Assembly (NCBI GenBank): GCA_014898425.1
Contig: RCSZ01000009.1
Span: forward strand, 1,364,001 to 1,428,000
DNA from: Botryotinia globosa
Lineage: Eukaryota; Ascomycota; Leotiomycetes; Helotiales; Sclerotiniaceae
Length of the DNA: 64,000 nucleotides
Direction of reading: 5' to 3'
Notes under the pieces: generated by a model
Database searches by the model: none
What the model was told of the DNA's origin: nothing
Seen by the model: only the letters and a program-made list of their open reading frames with translations
Shown: piece by piece, positions 1 through 12,179 of the stretch
How the letters are laid out: every line of letters begins with the position of its first letter
Position numbering within the stretch: position 1 is the first letter of the stretch
Program-made: the position numbers and the translations under genes

Positions 1-540
1 GGGGGAAAAAAGGAGAACCATCTTCACAAACGAATGTGATTTTTTCCAGAAAAATATATTGAACTCCATTTATGATACATAAAAGTTTGCCGCCTTCCCA
101 CATAACAGCAAGTAAGCCAAACCATTCCCACGCCATATGTCTGTTTTTCCCCACGCCACCAGATTTTTTGCCCACCCTTAAATTTCTGTCATACAGAAGG
201 TAGGCAAGGAAACATTAATCATGTAGTATGCATTAAATAAAAGTTTTTGTCGTTCCCTGTTCCCACCATAAGTATAGCAGATCTTGCAAAAATCCCAATT
301 CCTTTTACTCGCTATGCAGTAGACAAACCGGAAAGATCTGTAACATGGAACGCCGAATGTGACCTGAGAGGTTATGTAACAATGAGACAGATCTTGAAAA
401 TTTCAATCACTGGTGCGACACATTTGTATGTTTGTGCCGGAATCAAATTATCCAGATCTGGTTTAAGGTGTGTAACTTTATCTTGAGAGAGAACGTTGCA
501 CGATAACAGCAATCCGCTCAGCGACCTGATTAAAATTCTG
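1..540. other. 3' flank of NOT1, no gene seen
   Basis: AT-rich sequence downstream of the NOT1 stop codon. The only open frames are short and lack family features. It probably contains the NOT1 3' untranslated region and the flank of a gene outside the window. Confidence 0.6.
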
Positions 541-3500
541 TCAGTTATTTGAGCAAAGTGAGAGGACCGCGGATCTTACCTCTGGTGTCGACTTGATATA
601 TGGCAAGTCAAAGAATTTGTATTTGTTCTCGTTCTTGGCGAGTTCGATGACCATGTTAAGCACGCCCCAAGGGATCGGCAGGGACACAAATGCTCTTTCT
701 AACAAAACCCGAAGAATTTGTTGACTGATATCCGACTCCTCTTGATCATTGACGTCATTTCCGAATAGTTCCAGGAGCGCTTGCACGAAGTAATTTGTAT
801 GGGCGTTGGGGAAACGAAGTTGGTTGACCATGCTGGTCAGAAGATAATGTCGCGCTTCTGGGTTGAGTTCGTGAACAAGCATCGAGAGCAAAGCAGCATC
901 GGTAGAACCGCGAGCAAAACTATTGAGCTCTCCCTTGTGACTTGCTCTCGTCACAGCGTACATACAGATGTGTAAAACGATAGACTCAATCAGCTGCAAG
1001 TCAACATTGACAGGCACAAATCCTGGGCCGCTCACTTCGGTTTGCTTGCGTTGTATAGTATGGGTAATGTGAGCCACCGCATCTTCCGAAGGGCCACTTT
1101 GTAAGGCTTGTTCGAGAATCTCATACAGACCTGTTGACTGTAAGGTTCCCTCGACATCAAGGCTGGCAATCTCTGGTGATGTGCGAATCTCTTCAATACG
1201 TTCAATTTTCAATCCTGGCTGTAATGGATCTGGCAACTGAGTCTTTGTTGGATGAGCGTTGAGAATGAGATTCAACAATTGAACACAATGACTTGGCACG
1301 CTGGCACATAACTTCGACGAGTATGCAACTACGAAGTCAGGATAATCATGCTGTAACACGAGAAAGAATTTGAGAACTCCTTGATAAATATCCCTTGCCG
1401 CCAATGTCAACTGCAATGGCTTCAGTAGCTCGCCTGTATAGGACAGTAAACATTCCGCAAGTTTTGCAAACGGTTGCCACCCCATATCATCCGGAAGTCC
1501 CATCAATGGTACAAGGAAGAAGCGATGAGAGATCAAGGTCATCCAACCGTACACAAAGCCTGGGAAGTAAGCTGGTTGAAGTTTGATGAGCTTTTCAGCG
1601 AATGTCAGAATGATTTGGTGGTTCTCCGTTTCGGACAAATCAGTCGAGAAAGTATTCAAATGACAAAGCACGGAAGAAAGAAGTCGTGTAAAGACCTTTT
1701 GATTGAAGCCCTCGCCCCGCATGACATGATGATGATTCAAAACCAATGTTATGACTGATAGAACTGATTCCAAGAACGCGGCTTTGTCACCCTTCACTTC
1801 GCCTTCGCGTTCATAGCCCCTGACCAGTAGAGATATAAGCTTTGCCAATGCATCAATAGGGACGTAGGCATCATTAAGGAAGCCATGCATTTGAATTTGT
1901 TGTTCAAAACGTTCGACTGATGTATCAATCGAAAGGCGCAAGAAAAGGCAAAGATCCTCCTTATCGTTGATAAGCTGCCTGTTATACATGTGGGATATGA
2001 ATACCAGCGCTGCCCTCTCCGGAGCAATGGGGTTGCTGAACAAGTGAATCCACTCCTCGAAGACATATTCCATTTGATCTTGACGGAAGGCAAGTCGGTC
2101 ATTTTGACTGCGACCGACGCTTTTTGGAAGGGCAGAAGCAGCAAGCTTCTCCTTGAGCTGCTGGCCAACTTCCAAGTTAGGCTCTTTTGATATCCATTCA
2201 AAAGCGACTTCCAAACTTTTCGCGACATCAGTATACAGCGCTAGTGGTCGATCACATAAGAAAACCTGCTCCAAGAGAGAAAGGAAGAATTCCAGGGTCC
2301 CTTCTTTGCGCTCCGCCAAGGCGGTAGAGGTGGCGAAGTCGACGCGTGCCCAATCAATCATTTCAGCCTTGACCAATGCGATAATCAGTGGGACGTGGAG
2401 AAGCGCTTCTCCAACTTGCTGCCCAATGATCATGGAAACACGAACAGCACAACGACCACCAATCCTGATAATGTTCTCAAGCACATGTACTAAGCACTCA
2501 ATCACCAAAGTGTTTTCACTTCCACTAAACACTATTCCACAGATTTGCTCTGCAATCCAGATGTCATAGGGTTCTTGTCCTTGCTGGCTTCTGATGATTA
2601 AACTGTACAAGGCATCCAAGATCTCAATGACGGGATGTGGTCGAGGGAGATCCATATAGTGCTGCTCAGGAATATCGGCAGTGGTTTGTTGCAAGTCAGC
2701 CAATAGCCTTTGCACCTTCTCCGGCAATCCTTGGGGGTTCATGGCCATACTTGGCATTCTTCCGTTGGACAGAGCAGCTGAAGGCTGGCTGTAAGGGGCT
2801 TGCTGGTTATTGACATGTGGAATTGTAGGAGTCTCAGCCGGCGCTGGAAGGTTTGGAACCGTGGGAAATTGATCCCGCAGAAGATCATTGGTGATTGACG
2901 TTGTTGCATCTGAAGCTGTAGCAACGTGGGTCGTACCGGCCAAGGATCCAGCTACCGAACCTCTGTCTGCCAGAGGAAGTAGTCTAGGCTGACGAGCGAA
3001 CTCATCGTAGATAGCCATTTGCTCCTGGTTAAGGCCAGACATTGACGGCTGCAACTTATACGGGCTTGGAATGGTCCAGGCCCAACGACTGAGTTGAGGA
3101 TCAATATATGGATCATCTGGTCGTCTGATGTGGTGAAGGCGCCGAGCTTCTAGTTCGGGCTCTAGTATCTCTTCGATTTCAGGAACAGCGCGTTCCTCAG
3201 CCTTCTTTTCGACCTGGCTACAGGCTAGATCGAGGTTTGAATTTACACACATGATTATGGTACCTTCAGGTAACTGATGCTCGACAGATAATGTTCTAAT
3301 GTAATTTGTCATGCTTGCACGCAACGGCTCTTTGGAAGTGACTAGAGCGAGGCTACCGGCAGTCTTCTTGACCATGTTGATAGCTGCAGAGCGTACACGA
3401 GCTTCGTTGGGCTCGGTTGCAAAGTCCTTGTGAATCATTTGAGCGGTCGAAATAGCAGCAATGGTTACAGAACGTTCTACAACCGGCGAAATAATCTCAT

Positions 3501-6500
3501 GAACTGCTCGGGTGATTGCAGTTTTGAGAATATCATGCAGTTGGCGCGTGTTCACCATGTCGTTGCTAGGGGGGTAAGTAAGAAGAGGTCCGAGATCAGG
3601 CATGGTAGAAAGGATTTCTTGCGGGGAAAATCGGCCACTGGCGATTCCGCCTCCTAAACCATTCACAGAGAGGTTCTCGAATCTATCTAGCCCATCAGGT
3701 ACTGCCATTGGCTCGGTGGCCTCCTCAATAGGTGGGATGCGGCTCTGGAATTCTGTGGAAGGCTTGATACTCTTATGATCCAGACTCAAACCTTTACAGA
3801 GCACCTCGATTTCAAACTTGAGGTTCAGCTTAAGCTCTGCGTTGTGGTATAATTCGATCAAAAGATGAATGATATCCATAAGCCACGGGTTTGGCGGTTT
3901 GAAGACGACCGAGTTTCTGCCTTCGAAGAGAACCTTGCAAACGAATGGGATGACAACAATGAGCCTTTGCGTGTCACAAGCCTCGAGTAACAGTTGCTTG
4001 AAAGCAATGTTCCTGTGCTTGACGGGCTTATCATTAGCAAGTGTCATGGAGCCCAACCAACCACCAAGATTCTTCAAATGCGTGCGGTCGATTGAAGATT
4101 GCAAAGTGCTTTCAGCATTAAGCAGCTTGGAAACACTGATAAAAGTCTCTCTTAATAGCTGGCTCCATAGGATCTTGTCTTCGAAAAGTTTGACTAGCTT
4201 GAGATATAGGACGTGGTAGTTCGGCTGAACTTTCGCTCGTTCCTCCACTAAATGACCAGCGAACCACCTTTGATTTGTCTCATCAAGGGCGCTCTTTAAT
4301 TCGACGAACTTTGATTGTACGTTGACCTCGGTGATGTTGTTCAACAAAAACTGCACTTTGTCTTGTGCTTCGGTGTCGGGGTCTTTGAAGTCTGCATTTG
4401 GAGGGAGAGGGTCCACGTTGATAGAGTTGAATGGTGGTGCCGAAGGTTCAGCTGAGAGCAGTACGTCGATATTGCCATTTGTAATTCCACCCCCATTCAT
4501 CAAGTCGTTGTGCCCGTTGCGCAACATCTCTTCTTGTTGGTCGTGTATAACATTTTGTGCTCTTTTCCAGGGCTCCGTGCCTTCGAGACCAGGCACTTGC
4601 AGCAACTGATGACAGAAACCAGGCCATTCCGATAAACGAGGTATGAATTGCAGTAAAGCTTGCAATCCGAATTTGTACATGGATTCTTCTGGGAGGTGAT
4701 CTCGGACTGCTTCAAGAATCATACCTAGACCAATCTCCAGAGGTAAGTCGGCAATTAGCTTATTTTGGATGATACCACCGAATAAAACAGCGGTCGTTGC
4801 GAGAGCCTCAAGCGGATAGGTAGAATAGAGGGTGTATTCGTCAAAAAGACCATGGATCATACAGGCAAACACATCTTGCTGGTAGGGTTCATGGGCAGAT
4901 TTGTAACCAGCCAATGCATCAACGATTTGCCGAACCTTGAGCTCTTGACTATACATTTGCTTGTAATGCTGTTCCATCATGTGCTGTGCGTTTTCGCTTA
5001 GCATGTTGGTCACCAAGCCGTTGCTATCAATGATTCGGTCTAGCTCGTCGTCCTGACCATAGTTTATCAAACGAGGGTAGGCGGTGATACAAGTCCGCTG
5101 TACGGCGATCAATTCTGCGGAAGGCTCCTTTGGTAAAATTTCCTCCAAGACATTCAACATGGCGAATACAGTTTTAACAGGTAGCATTATACTGTGTGGT
5201 TGCGAAGTCTTTTGACACACAATCTCGTGTTGAGCTTTGATACTCAGGAAAGTCAAGAGAGCCGTGCCAAGTTCCTCCTCTCGTGGCGAATTGGTAGCCT
5301 TCCAGTCTTTGATATCCAGATAGCTACGGGAGTGTGCTAGGGCAGCAAGATCGAGGCCGAAGCCGTTAAGCATAGAGGCTAGTTCATGCAGCCACTCATG
5401 CTTTATTGCGTGCTCTAAGATAAGAGGAAGCTCGAGAGGTGCTTTAACATGCGCGTCCATCAAGCGTTGTGCCACCCAGGTCTTATCCTTTCGCCATAAG
5501 CTTGCCAAGACAAAATCATAGTGGCCATCGACCCTGAATAGAAAGCGTTCGAAAAGATTGTTGATTGTCTCCACTGCCAACTCAGGCCACGGTCGCGGGA
5601 CGCCGAATGCTGAGACTAAGAATATGTCTAGATTTGGTACAACCACTTCTTGGAACAATCGTTTCGCTTCAACGGTTTCCGAGTATTGGGTCTCTCTGAG
5701 GGCAACGATGAAGACGGATGTCAATGTGACAACGGACACGAGCGGATGCCTTACTGCCCATTCAGCACGTTCTCGAACCTCTGGCTTAGCGTCGGCATAA
5801 TCGTCCAGCGTGAATGATGGCCGAAGCTTTGGAATGGTGGAAGCATCAAGCTCGTGTGGATTTAAGGATGCATATGCGCTGATGAAGGAGAGCTGGGTTT
5901 CAGTGTTTTGCCAGACGCCACCAAGCAGTTGTGGAATAATTGCAGGGTCTTCAAGCGCAATTGGTCGAATAGCTTCGTAAACTGCGAGAAATTGTTGTGG
6001 AGTTATCCTCAGATCTGGTGTGTCGAAATGCTGTACAACTTGCAGCCAACTGAACCCTGCGGGAACTTCTTTCCGAAGACTGCTGACGAATATTTGCGGA
6101 GAAAATGTAGGAGTTCGACTGATGGCAGTATATAGCAAGGCATCAGAAACTTGTGCCTCATCAAGATTGATATCCCCAGCATGTCGAATATAATTTCTGC
6201 ATGTATCCTCGTCCGACGTGAACGCCGCTCCAGTTTTTTGTATGTATAATATTAGTCCATTCCCATCTGTGATTATCGACATCAGGAAGAGCGCTGCGAG
6301 AACTTCTGTGGGCGCGGGAATGTCTTGCTCTGGATGGTCGCGAAAGCGGTAGCTGATGGCTCTAAACAGTAGAATTTGCGCTTGACGATCGAAATTCGGT
6401 GGATGACCTTGGATAAATCTATCGACTATCGTAGCGAGGAAGGATGGTGTGAGATCTTCTTGACCTTGATTCGCCTGAGATAGAGCTTCTACGAAGCCTT

Positions 6501-7253
6501 GATAATTTGCTGATAGGATAGCGTCGGCTGTACAGTTGTGTTAGCCTTCAATGGAAAGGAAAGGAAAAGATGGTGGGACGGGAAATGACTTAAACAACCT
6601 TTAGTTTTAAGATCTGGTCTTGATCCGGTTTTGAAAGCAAGTGCTAGAATTGTCTTCTCGAGCGCGTCTAGCTTGAAATGGTCCATAAAGGTTGAGAGGT
6701 CAAAATCACGAAAGATGTCTTCGTTCCCCGTCTCTATGGACTCCGCAATCTTCCCAGCCTGGTCGACATCATGGGCAACCTTGTGTACCTCATTTACTAA
6801 AATCTGATAGTTGCCTGAATTGAGAACAGGTCGATTAATGCCTGGAAATATCTGCGGTGCGTTGCCAACCACAAGTCGGCTGAAGTACTTTGAGAATACT
6901 TCCATGCCGTGCTCATCAACTAGCTATAGCAAGCAAGCTTCGTGTTAGATGGAACTTCAAGGTGATAAACAAATAAGAGCACATAGATTACGTAGATTGC
7001 ATACCTTTCTGAGCTGTTCAGCTTGCTGTTCCCACTTTGTGCGATCTTTATCTTCTTTAATGGTACCGAGTAGCAGGTAAACCTGAGCGACGACAATTTT
7101 GTTGACTCCGCTGCCACCGATTGGACTGTTTGTAGATGGACTTGCGCCAGCACTGAATGTACTATGATGCGAGCCGTGAGGTGAATGACTAACTCCTGTC
7201 ACAATTGTTTGCGCCGGTGAAGGTGTGAAAGTCCCCCCTCTTGAATTCACCAT
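541..7253 (-). CDS. NOT1: CCR4-NOT complex scaffold subunit NOT1
   Basis: Scaffold of the CCR4-NOT deadenylase, which shortens mRNA poly(A) tails and represses expression in cytoplasm and nucleus. Three exons read as 7253-7005, 6923-6599 and 6527-541. The joins are GT...AG, keep frame, and give 2186 aa, near the usual length of about 2100-2400. The first join yields QLRK-LVDEHGMEV, a typical Not1 N-terminal sequence. Recognisable regions: a HEAT block with MMEQHYKQMYS (about 705-840), the MIF4G-like CAF1-binding domain (about 905-1105), the CNOT9-binding DUF3819-type region beginning LHDILKTAI (about 1185-1280), and the conserved C-terminal Not1 domain (about 1800-2170). A low-complexity Pro/Ser/Thr linker lies between the last two. 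The start is the ATG at 7253; no in-frame ATG with better context lies upstream. It is transcribed divergently from the F-BAR gene at 8240. No damage is seen. Confidence 0.95.
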
Positions 7254-8239
7254 CGAAGATAGTTGTGTTTTGGCGCAGACCCACTCCCGCAGAGCTACCT
7301 CTCAATCTTGTTCAAGATGAAAGGTTGATCTATCTGGGAGGAGTGGACATGGATGAATCGGATTTTGATAATGCGCAACAAGATGATAAGGTTCAAACTT
7401 CAAAGGGAAGGAGGTAAAAGGTTTGTTGTTAAAGATTGAATTTGTGAAGGCGATGTGTTCAGTGGGGGCAGTTCGTTCGTTCGACGAGGTCAAGAATTGC
7501 AGGTGAAGTTGGATGTTCGTTTTCATCGCCTAACTGGTAAGGCTGTTACGGGATTGTGTATATATGTAGTATAAGCTTGGCATCGAAGAAACGACGACCA
7601 AATGAATACGAGGTAACCAAACTTCTTACCTTCTTACCTTGTTTACCATCTTCGCCTTGTTAACCATCTTCGCCCTCACAAATGAATTCTTCCCTTCAAA
7701 TCGATATAAAGTGATGAGAATCCCACATTCGATATAGAACTGTGTTTATATCAGTCGAATTATCATGGTATATTGTACCTACCTACCTATCAATTGATTG
7801 CTCATATCAAAGTGGTCACAATTCCGGCCTGCCCCTGCCGTCCTCTCTCCCAATAGAGGGAGTATCATCCGAATCTCCCCCCCACATCACCATGACAACG
7901 ATCCGTGAGCTGACTTGGTTGGTTAAATCAACAAAGAGTCAAAGGGTAATTAATTATACGGTCTGGTGGTCTACGAGTATCGTACTTTCATTAATTAATT
8001 AAACTCCGCAATTAACCCAATCCACCTCTCTGCATACCGATCATTTCTGTACCGAGTAGATTGATTGTTAAACAACTTTCCAGCGTACAGCTTTAGCTTT
8101 GCTTTTGACTTCATCCATTCTTTTTTCCATCACCTCTCAATATCTCTAACTGATAACTCTTTGCCCTTCGAAGGGCTGGGCTTGAGAGTTTCCTACCACA
8201 CAGCGAATTGAGCAACCAACCCCTTTAATACTAGTCAAG
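7254..8239. promoter_or_regulatory. Divergent promoter region, NOT1 / Cdc15-like gene
   Basis: A 986-bp spacer between two divergent start codons. It contains pyrimidine-rich stretches, a short near-duplicate of the form ACCATCTTCGCC at about 7647-7673, and AT-rich blocks around 7945-8000. No gene or RNA is visible. I infer that it holds both promoters and 5' leaders. I saw no ACGCG (MCB) core here, unlike the cell-cycle gene promoters near 43.5 and 46.1 kb. Confidence 0.5.
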
Positions 8240-11200
8240 ATGCCGGGAACGATATCAGATGGACCCTCCGTGACCATGAGTTTCGCAAACAATTTTTGGG
8301 GGAAGGATGACGCTGGTGTTGAGCCATTGATACAGCGTATGGTCCATGCGAAACAAACTTGTGATGAATTGAAATCTTTCTATAATGGTATGTTTACCAT
8401 GATTGCGCGTTGGGGCGTAGCTAACCCGTCGCATAGCGCGTGCCGCCCTCGAGGAGGAATATGCTCGCAAGTTACTCCAATTATCACGAAAACCATTAGG
8501 ATCTCAAGAGACAGGAACTCTGCGCCATTCACTGGATGTTCTGAGGGGGGAAGTCGAGGCGATGGGAAAGGCTCATCAAACAATTGCTGGGCAAATGAAA
8601 ACAGAGCTAGAGGAGCCGCTGGCGGCCTTTGCTGGTGCAATGAAGGAGAGAAGGAAGATTGTTCAACATGGCACAGAAAAACTATTAAAGATCAAGGTAC
8701 AACAGACAAATCAAGTCAACAAGGTAAAGGATTCCAACTTTGAAGGCTGGATAGCTATTAACTCAATGGCAGACTCGAGACAAATATGAACAAGAGTGCC
8801 TCAAGATTAAAGGATACCTCGCGCAAGGGCACATGGTAATGGGTCAGGAAGAACGAAAAAACAAAGCAAAGCTCGAGAAAACTCAAGTGAATTTGGCTAC
8901 GTCTAATACCGAGTACGAAAACGCAGTCAAGATACTCGAAGAAACAACAGGTCGCTGGAATAGAGATTGGAAACAGGCTGCAGACAAGTTTCAAGATCTT
9001 GAAGAAGAAAGACTCGACTTCATGAAGAGTAGCTTGTGGAGTTTCGCAAACATCGCTTCCACTGTTTGTGTAAGCGATGATGCCTCTTGTGAGAAGGTTC
9101 GCCTGGCGCTTGAAGATTGCGAGGTAGAGAAAGACATCATGTCTTTTATAAACGAGTGCGGGACTGGGCAGGAAATTCCGGATCCGCCAAAGTACATTAA
9201 TTTCTGTCGCGGTGATGCCGATTCACAATCTGAGGCTTCTGAAGACGACGCTTACTCAGTAGCACAATTTCAACGGACCATAAATCCAGCGTATAGAAGT
9301 TCTTCGCCACAACCATCTACCTACGAATCTCACCACGACCCTCAATCGGCTCTTGCTAAGGAGTTATCTCATGAGGTTGAAACACCGAAGAGCCGAGAGG
9401 CAACCATCACTCCTCAGAAGCTTGCACCATCAATTTCGACCCCGGACAGATCACGACATGCCCAAGTAGAGGATTACGAACCAGAGCCACCTATACAAGC
9501 CCCGCCTGCTCAGTTGGAGTATCAACAACCAGCTCGTCCCAGAGCCCAATCTCAGGCTAGTTATTCTCAACCGGGTCGAGCTCGCCCCCAGTCTCAAATC
9601 GATTATCAACAACCGGGGAGGCAAAGGCAGCAACCTCCACAAGATTATCAGCAAGCCGAAAGACAAAGGCAGCAAGCGCACATCAATCAACAACAGGCAG
9701 AAAGGCAAAGGAAGCAATCCGTTGATTATCAACAAATTGACAGACAACAACAAAGCGAAAGACAGAAGCAAGCACAAGCACAGGCTAATTATCGTCAACA
9801 AGAACGCCCAAAGCAAGCTCAGCTTGAGTATAAACCTCAGATTCTGCAACAGCCTCAAGTGGATTATCAACGCCCCGATAGCTCCAGGTTACCGAAGATG
9901 GACTGGTCGAAGCCAATACAAATGCCTTACGAGCAACAACAAGGTCAATTAGTTCCAAAACAGGGACAAATTGCTCAAGTGCCCCACAATCCTCATCCCA
10001 CGGATGGCATGACAATGTTGTGTCGAACAGGGCCCTCGTCAGCACCTTCGGATATGAGCTCCGCCGCGAATAGCCCAGTACGACCATCCAGTCGCGATTC
10101 CCAAAGCGATTATTCGAATCCTACATCATTCTCAAGCCAAGAGCCTCCAAGTGGAAAAGCTTCACCAGTAAAACAAAGCGCGCCGGTCGTTGAGAAGCCG
10201 ATCCAGAAGAAAAAGAGTGGAATCTTCCATAGCCCCTTTCGAAGAAAGAGCACCAAGAGCGGGGAAGAAGTTGCTGTTGCGAGACCAGCTCCATCAAATC
10301 GCAATACATGGTCCGGTCGAAATACCAGTGTTCAGAGTACTCCAGCTGGGAGACCAAATTCGAGAATGATACAGCCAGCGCCACAAACTATGATGCTGAC
10401 TGACCGACCCAGCAATAGCCCAGAGCCCGTTGATCCAAGGGCCAACTTTCAATTGAACATCGGAAACAACGTTTTTGATGTTGCAGCGCCGGAGAAAAAG
10501 AACAAGCTTGCTCAAAGCACCCCTGCAGGCCAAGCAGCAGAAGAATCTGATCCCATAGCTCAAGCTCTTGCTGACCTCAAAGTTGTTACTAAAGCTTCAT
10601 CTACTAGGGTGTCTGCAGATAAATATCACGGAGTGGCTACTCCCGCCCCGGATGCGGCGCCTACATCCAGACCTATCGGATCTCAAATGGTCAATGGGGC
10701 TTTGATGGCTGGTATGCGTGGCACACCCCCACCATCTTACGATCCAACTCCTGTTGAGAGACTTGGCCTTCCATCCCCCGCCTTCACTTCAAAGTCGATG
10801 CAGCAAACTCGTCAAAAGTACGTCGACCAAACAGCGAACATGTTTAGTCCTCCCCAACCAAGACCAGATTCACAGCAAGCTGGGTATGGCTCACGTCCCG
10901 GAACAAGGGGGTCTGATATGCCTCGCACTACATCACCAGCGCCCGCTAGGAGTATTTCCCCTCGACCTGGAACACAGGCCGAAATGAGACAAGCTGCCTC
11001 TCCCAAATATGCTGGAAGTACTCACTCTCGTACCGGATCCGCTCCTCAGCAAAAGCGGGGCTCTGATACTTATTATCAACGAAATTCCCCCAGCATTTCT
11101 GCTCGTGGCGTCTCGCCAGCCCCATATGCACAACAAGAAAGGCCCAGCAGTAGCCACGTCAAAGCTCCCTTTCAGCAACAAGAGAGACCTAGCAGCAGTC

Positions 11201-11689
11201 ATGTCAAGGCCCCATTCGCACAACAAGATAGACCTTCCAGTAGCCATTCAATGGGTATGGTAAATAACAGCATGGCAATACAATTAGCCTCGGGTCATGA
11301 TGACGGTTACGGCTCTCAGGGAAGAAGTGGTAGTAGAGCTAGTGCCGGTTCGAGAGCCATGAGCCATTATGGGAGTGGAAGTGACCAGCAATTGGCAGCC
11401 CGCAGCAGAAGTAAAAGCGTTGCGGATGTCCGTCAATTCAATAGTCAGGGCCGCCCCATTCTACATTTCGGTAATTTCCCCTAGCCTTAATCATTTGAGT
11501 AATACTAACGATCTATTAGCTCGCGCACTCTATATGTATCAAGCAGCTATCCCCGAAGAACTTAGTTTTGCAAAGGGTGATATTCTTGCCGTTATGACGC
11601 ACCAAGATGATGGATGGTGGGAGGCAGAAGTAGCTGGAAAGAATGGCCGACCGGGTTTGGTACCAAGTAATTATCTTCAAAACTGTTGA
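8240..11689 (+). CDS. Cdc15/Imp2-like F-BAR and SH3 domain protein
   Basis: Membrane-bending scaffold of the cytokinetic ring and septum: in the Cdc15/Imp2 (PCH) family the F-BAR domain binds membrane and formin and the SH3 domain binds ring partners. Four exons, 8240-8387, 8437-8723, 8773-11470 and 11520-11689, with three 49-nt introns, give 1100 aa. The F-BAR domain spans about residues 10-285 (SFANNFWG, then ARAALEEEYARKLLQLS). A long disordered middle includes a Gln/Arg-rich YQQ-ERQRQQ repeat tract at about 390-510 and three near-identical 14-15-residue repeats (QQERPSSSHVKAPF type) at about 930-975. The last exon encodes a complete SH3 domain with ALYMYQA, DDGWWEAE and GLVPSNYLQ. The final intron would be missed by a simple frame reading and would cost the protein its SH3 domain. 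Many Ser-Pro sites in the middle are candidates for cell-cycle phosphorylation (inference). Confidence 0.92.
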
Positions 11690-12179
11690 GCTCATGGACA
11701 GATTCGAGAAGATCGGAGTAGTCATGATCGGGCACGAGGCTTGGGTATGATATGAGAATTTGTGACTATGATAGTTCATGAAATGATGATGCAATGTACG
11801 CAGTTGGACGATGGATGATGGACTGCACTTTTATTTCTCACTTTCTTTCTAATTTTTTGGATTCACACATTACGTGTTATATTCTTTCGACTTCTAGCGA
11901 GGGGATGGAGAGGAGAAGGGGGGTTCTAGGTTTTTTTCTCAGCCAGCGAGAGCGTGATGAGGATGGGCGGATTTGTGTTATACCTTTTTGATGAATGAGC
12001 TTTTTAGGTTCTCTTGACGTTATTGTTTGCTGTTTACAAATTGGAGGGGCCACAAGGAAAGCAATATTGGAGACGGAAGATTGAAGAACATAGGCATGCA
12101 AGCACATAGTCTGATATAAATATTATTTTTGATAGCGGGGAAAACGAAACACATGATATTTCTCTTTGTAAGGTTCGTT
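11690..12179. other. Spacer downstream of the F-BAR gene
   Basis: About 490 bp between the F-BAR stop codon and the decayed NRPS fragment. It probably holds the F-BAR 3' UTR. No gene is visible. Confidence 0.5.

Noticed and set aside
1794..2228. Second-frame minus-strand open frame inside NOT1
   Set aside because: Overlaps conserved NOT1 coding sequence in another frame; a shadow frame.
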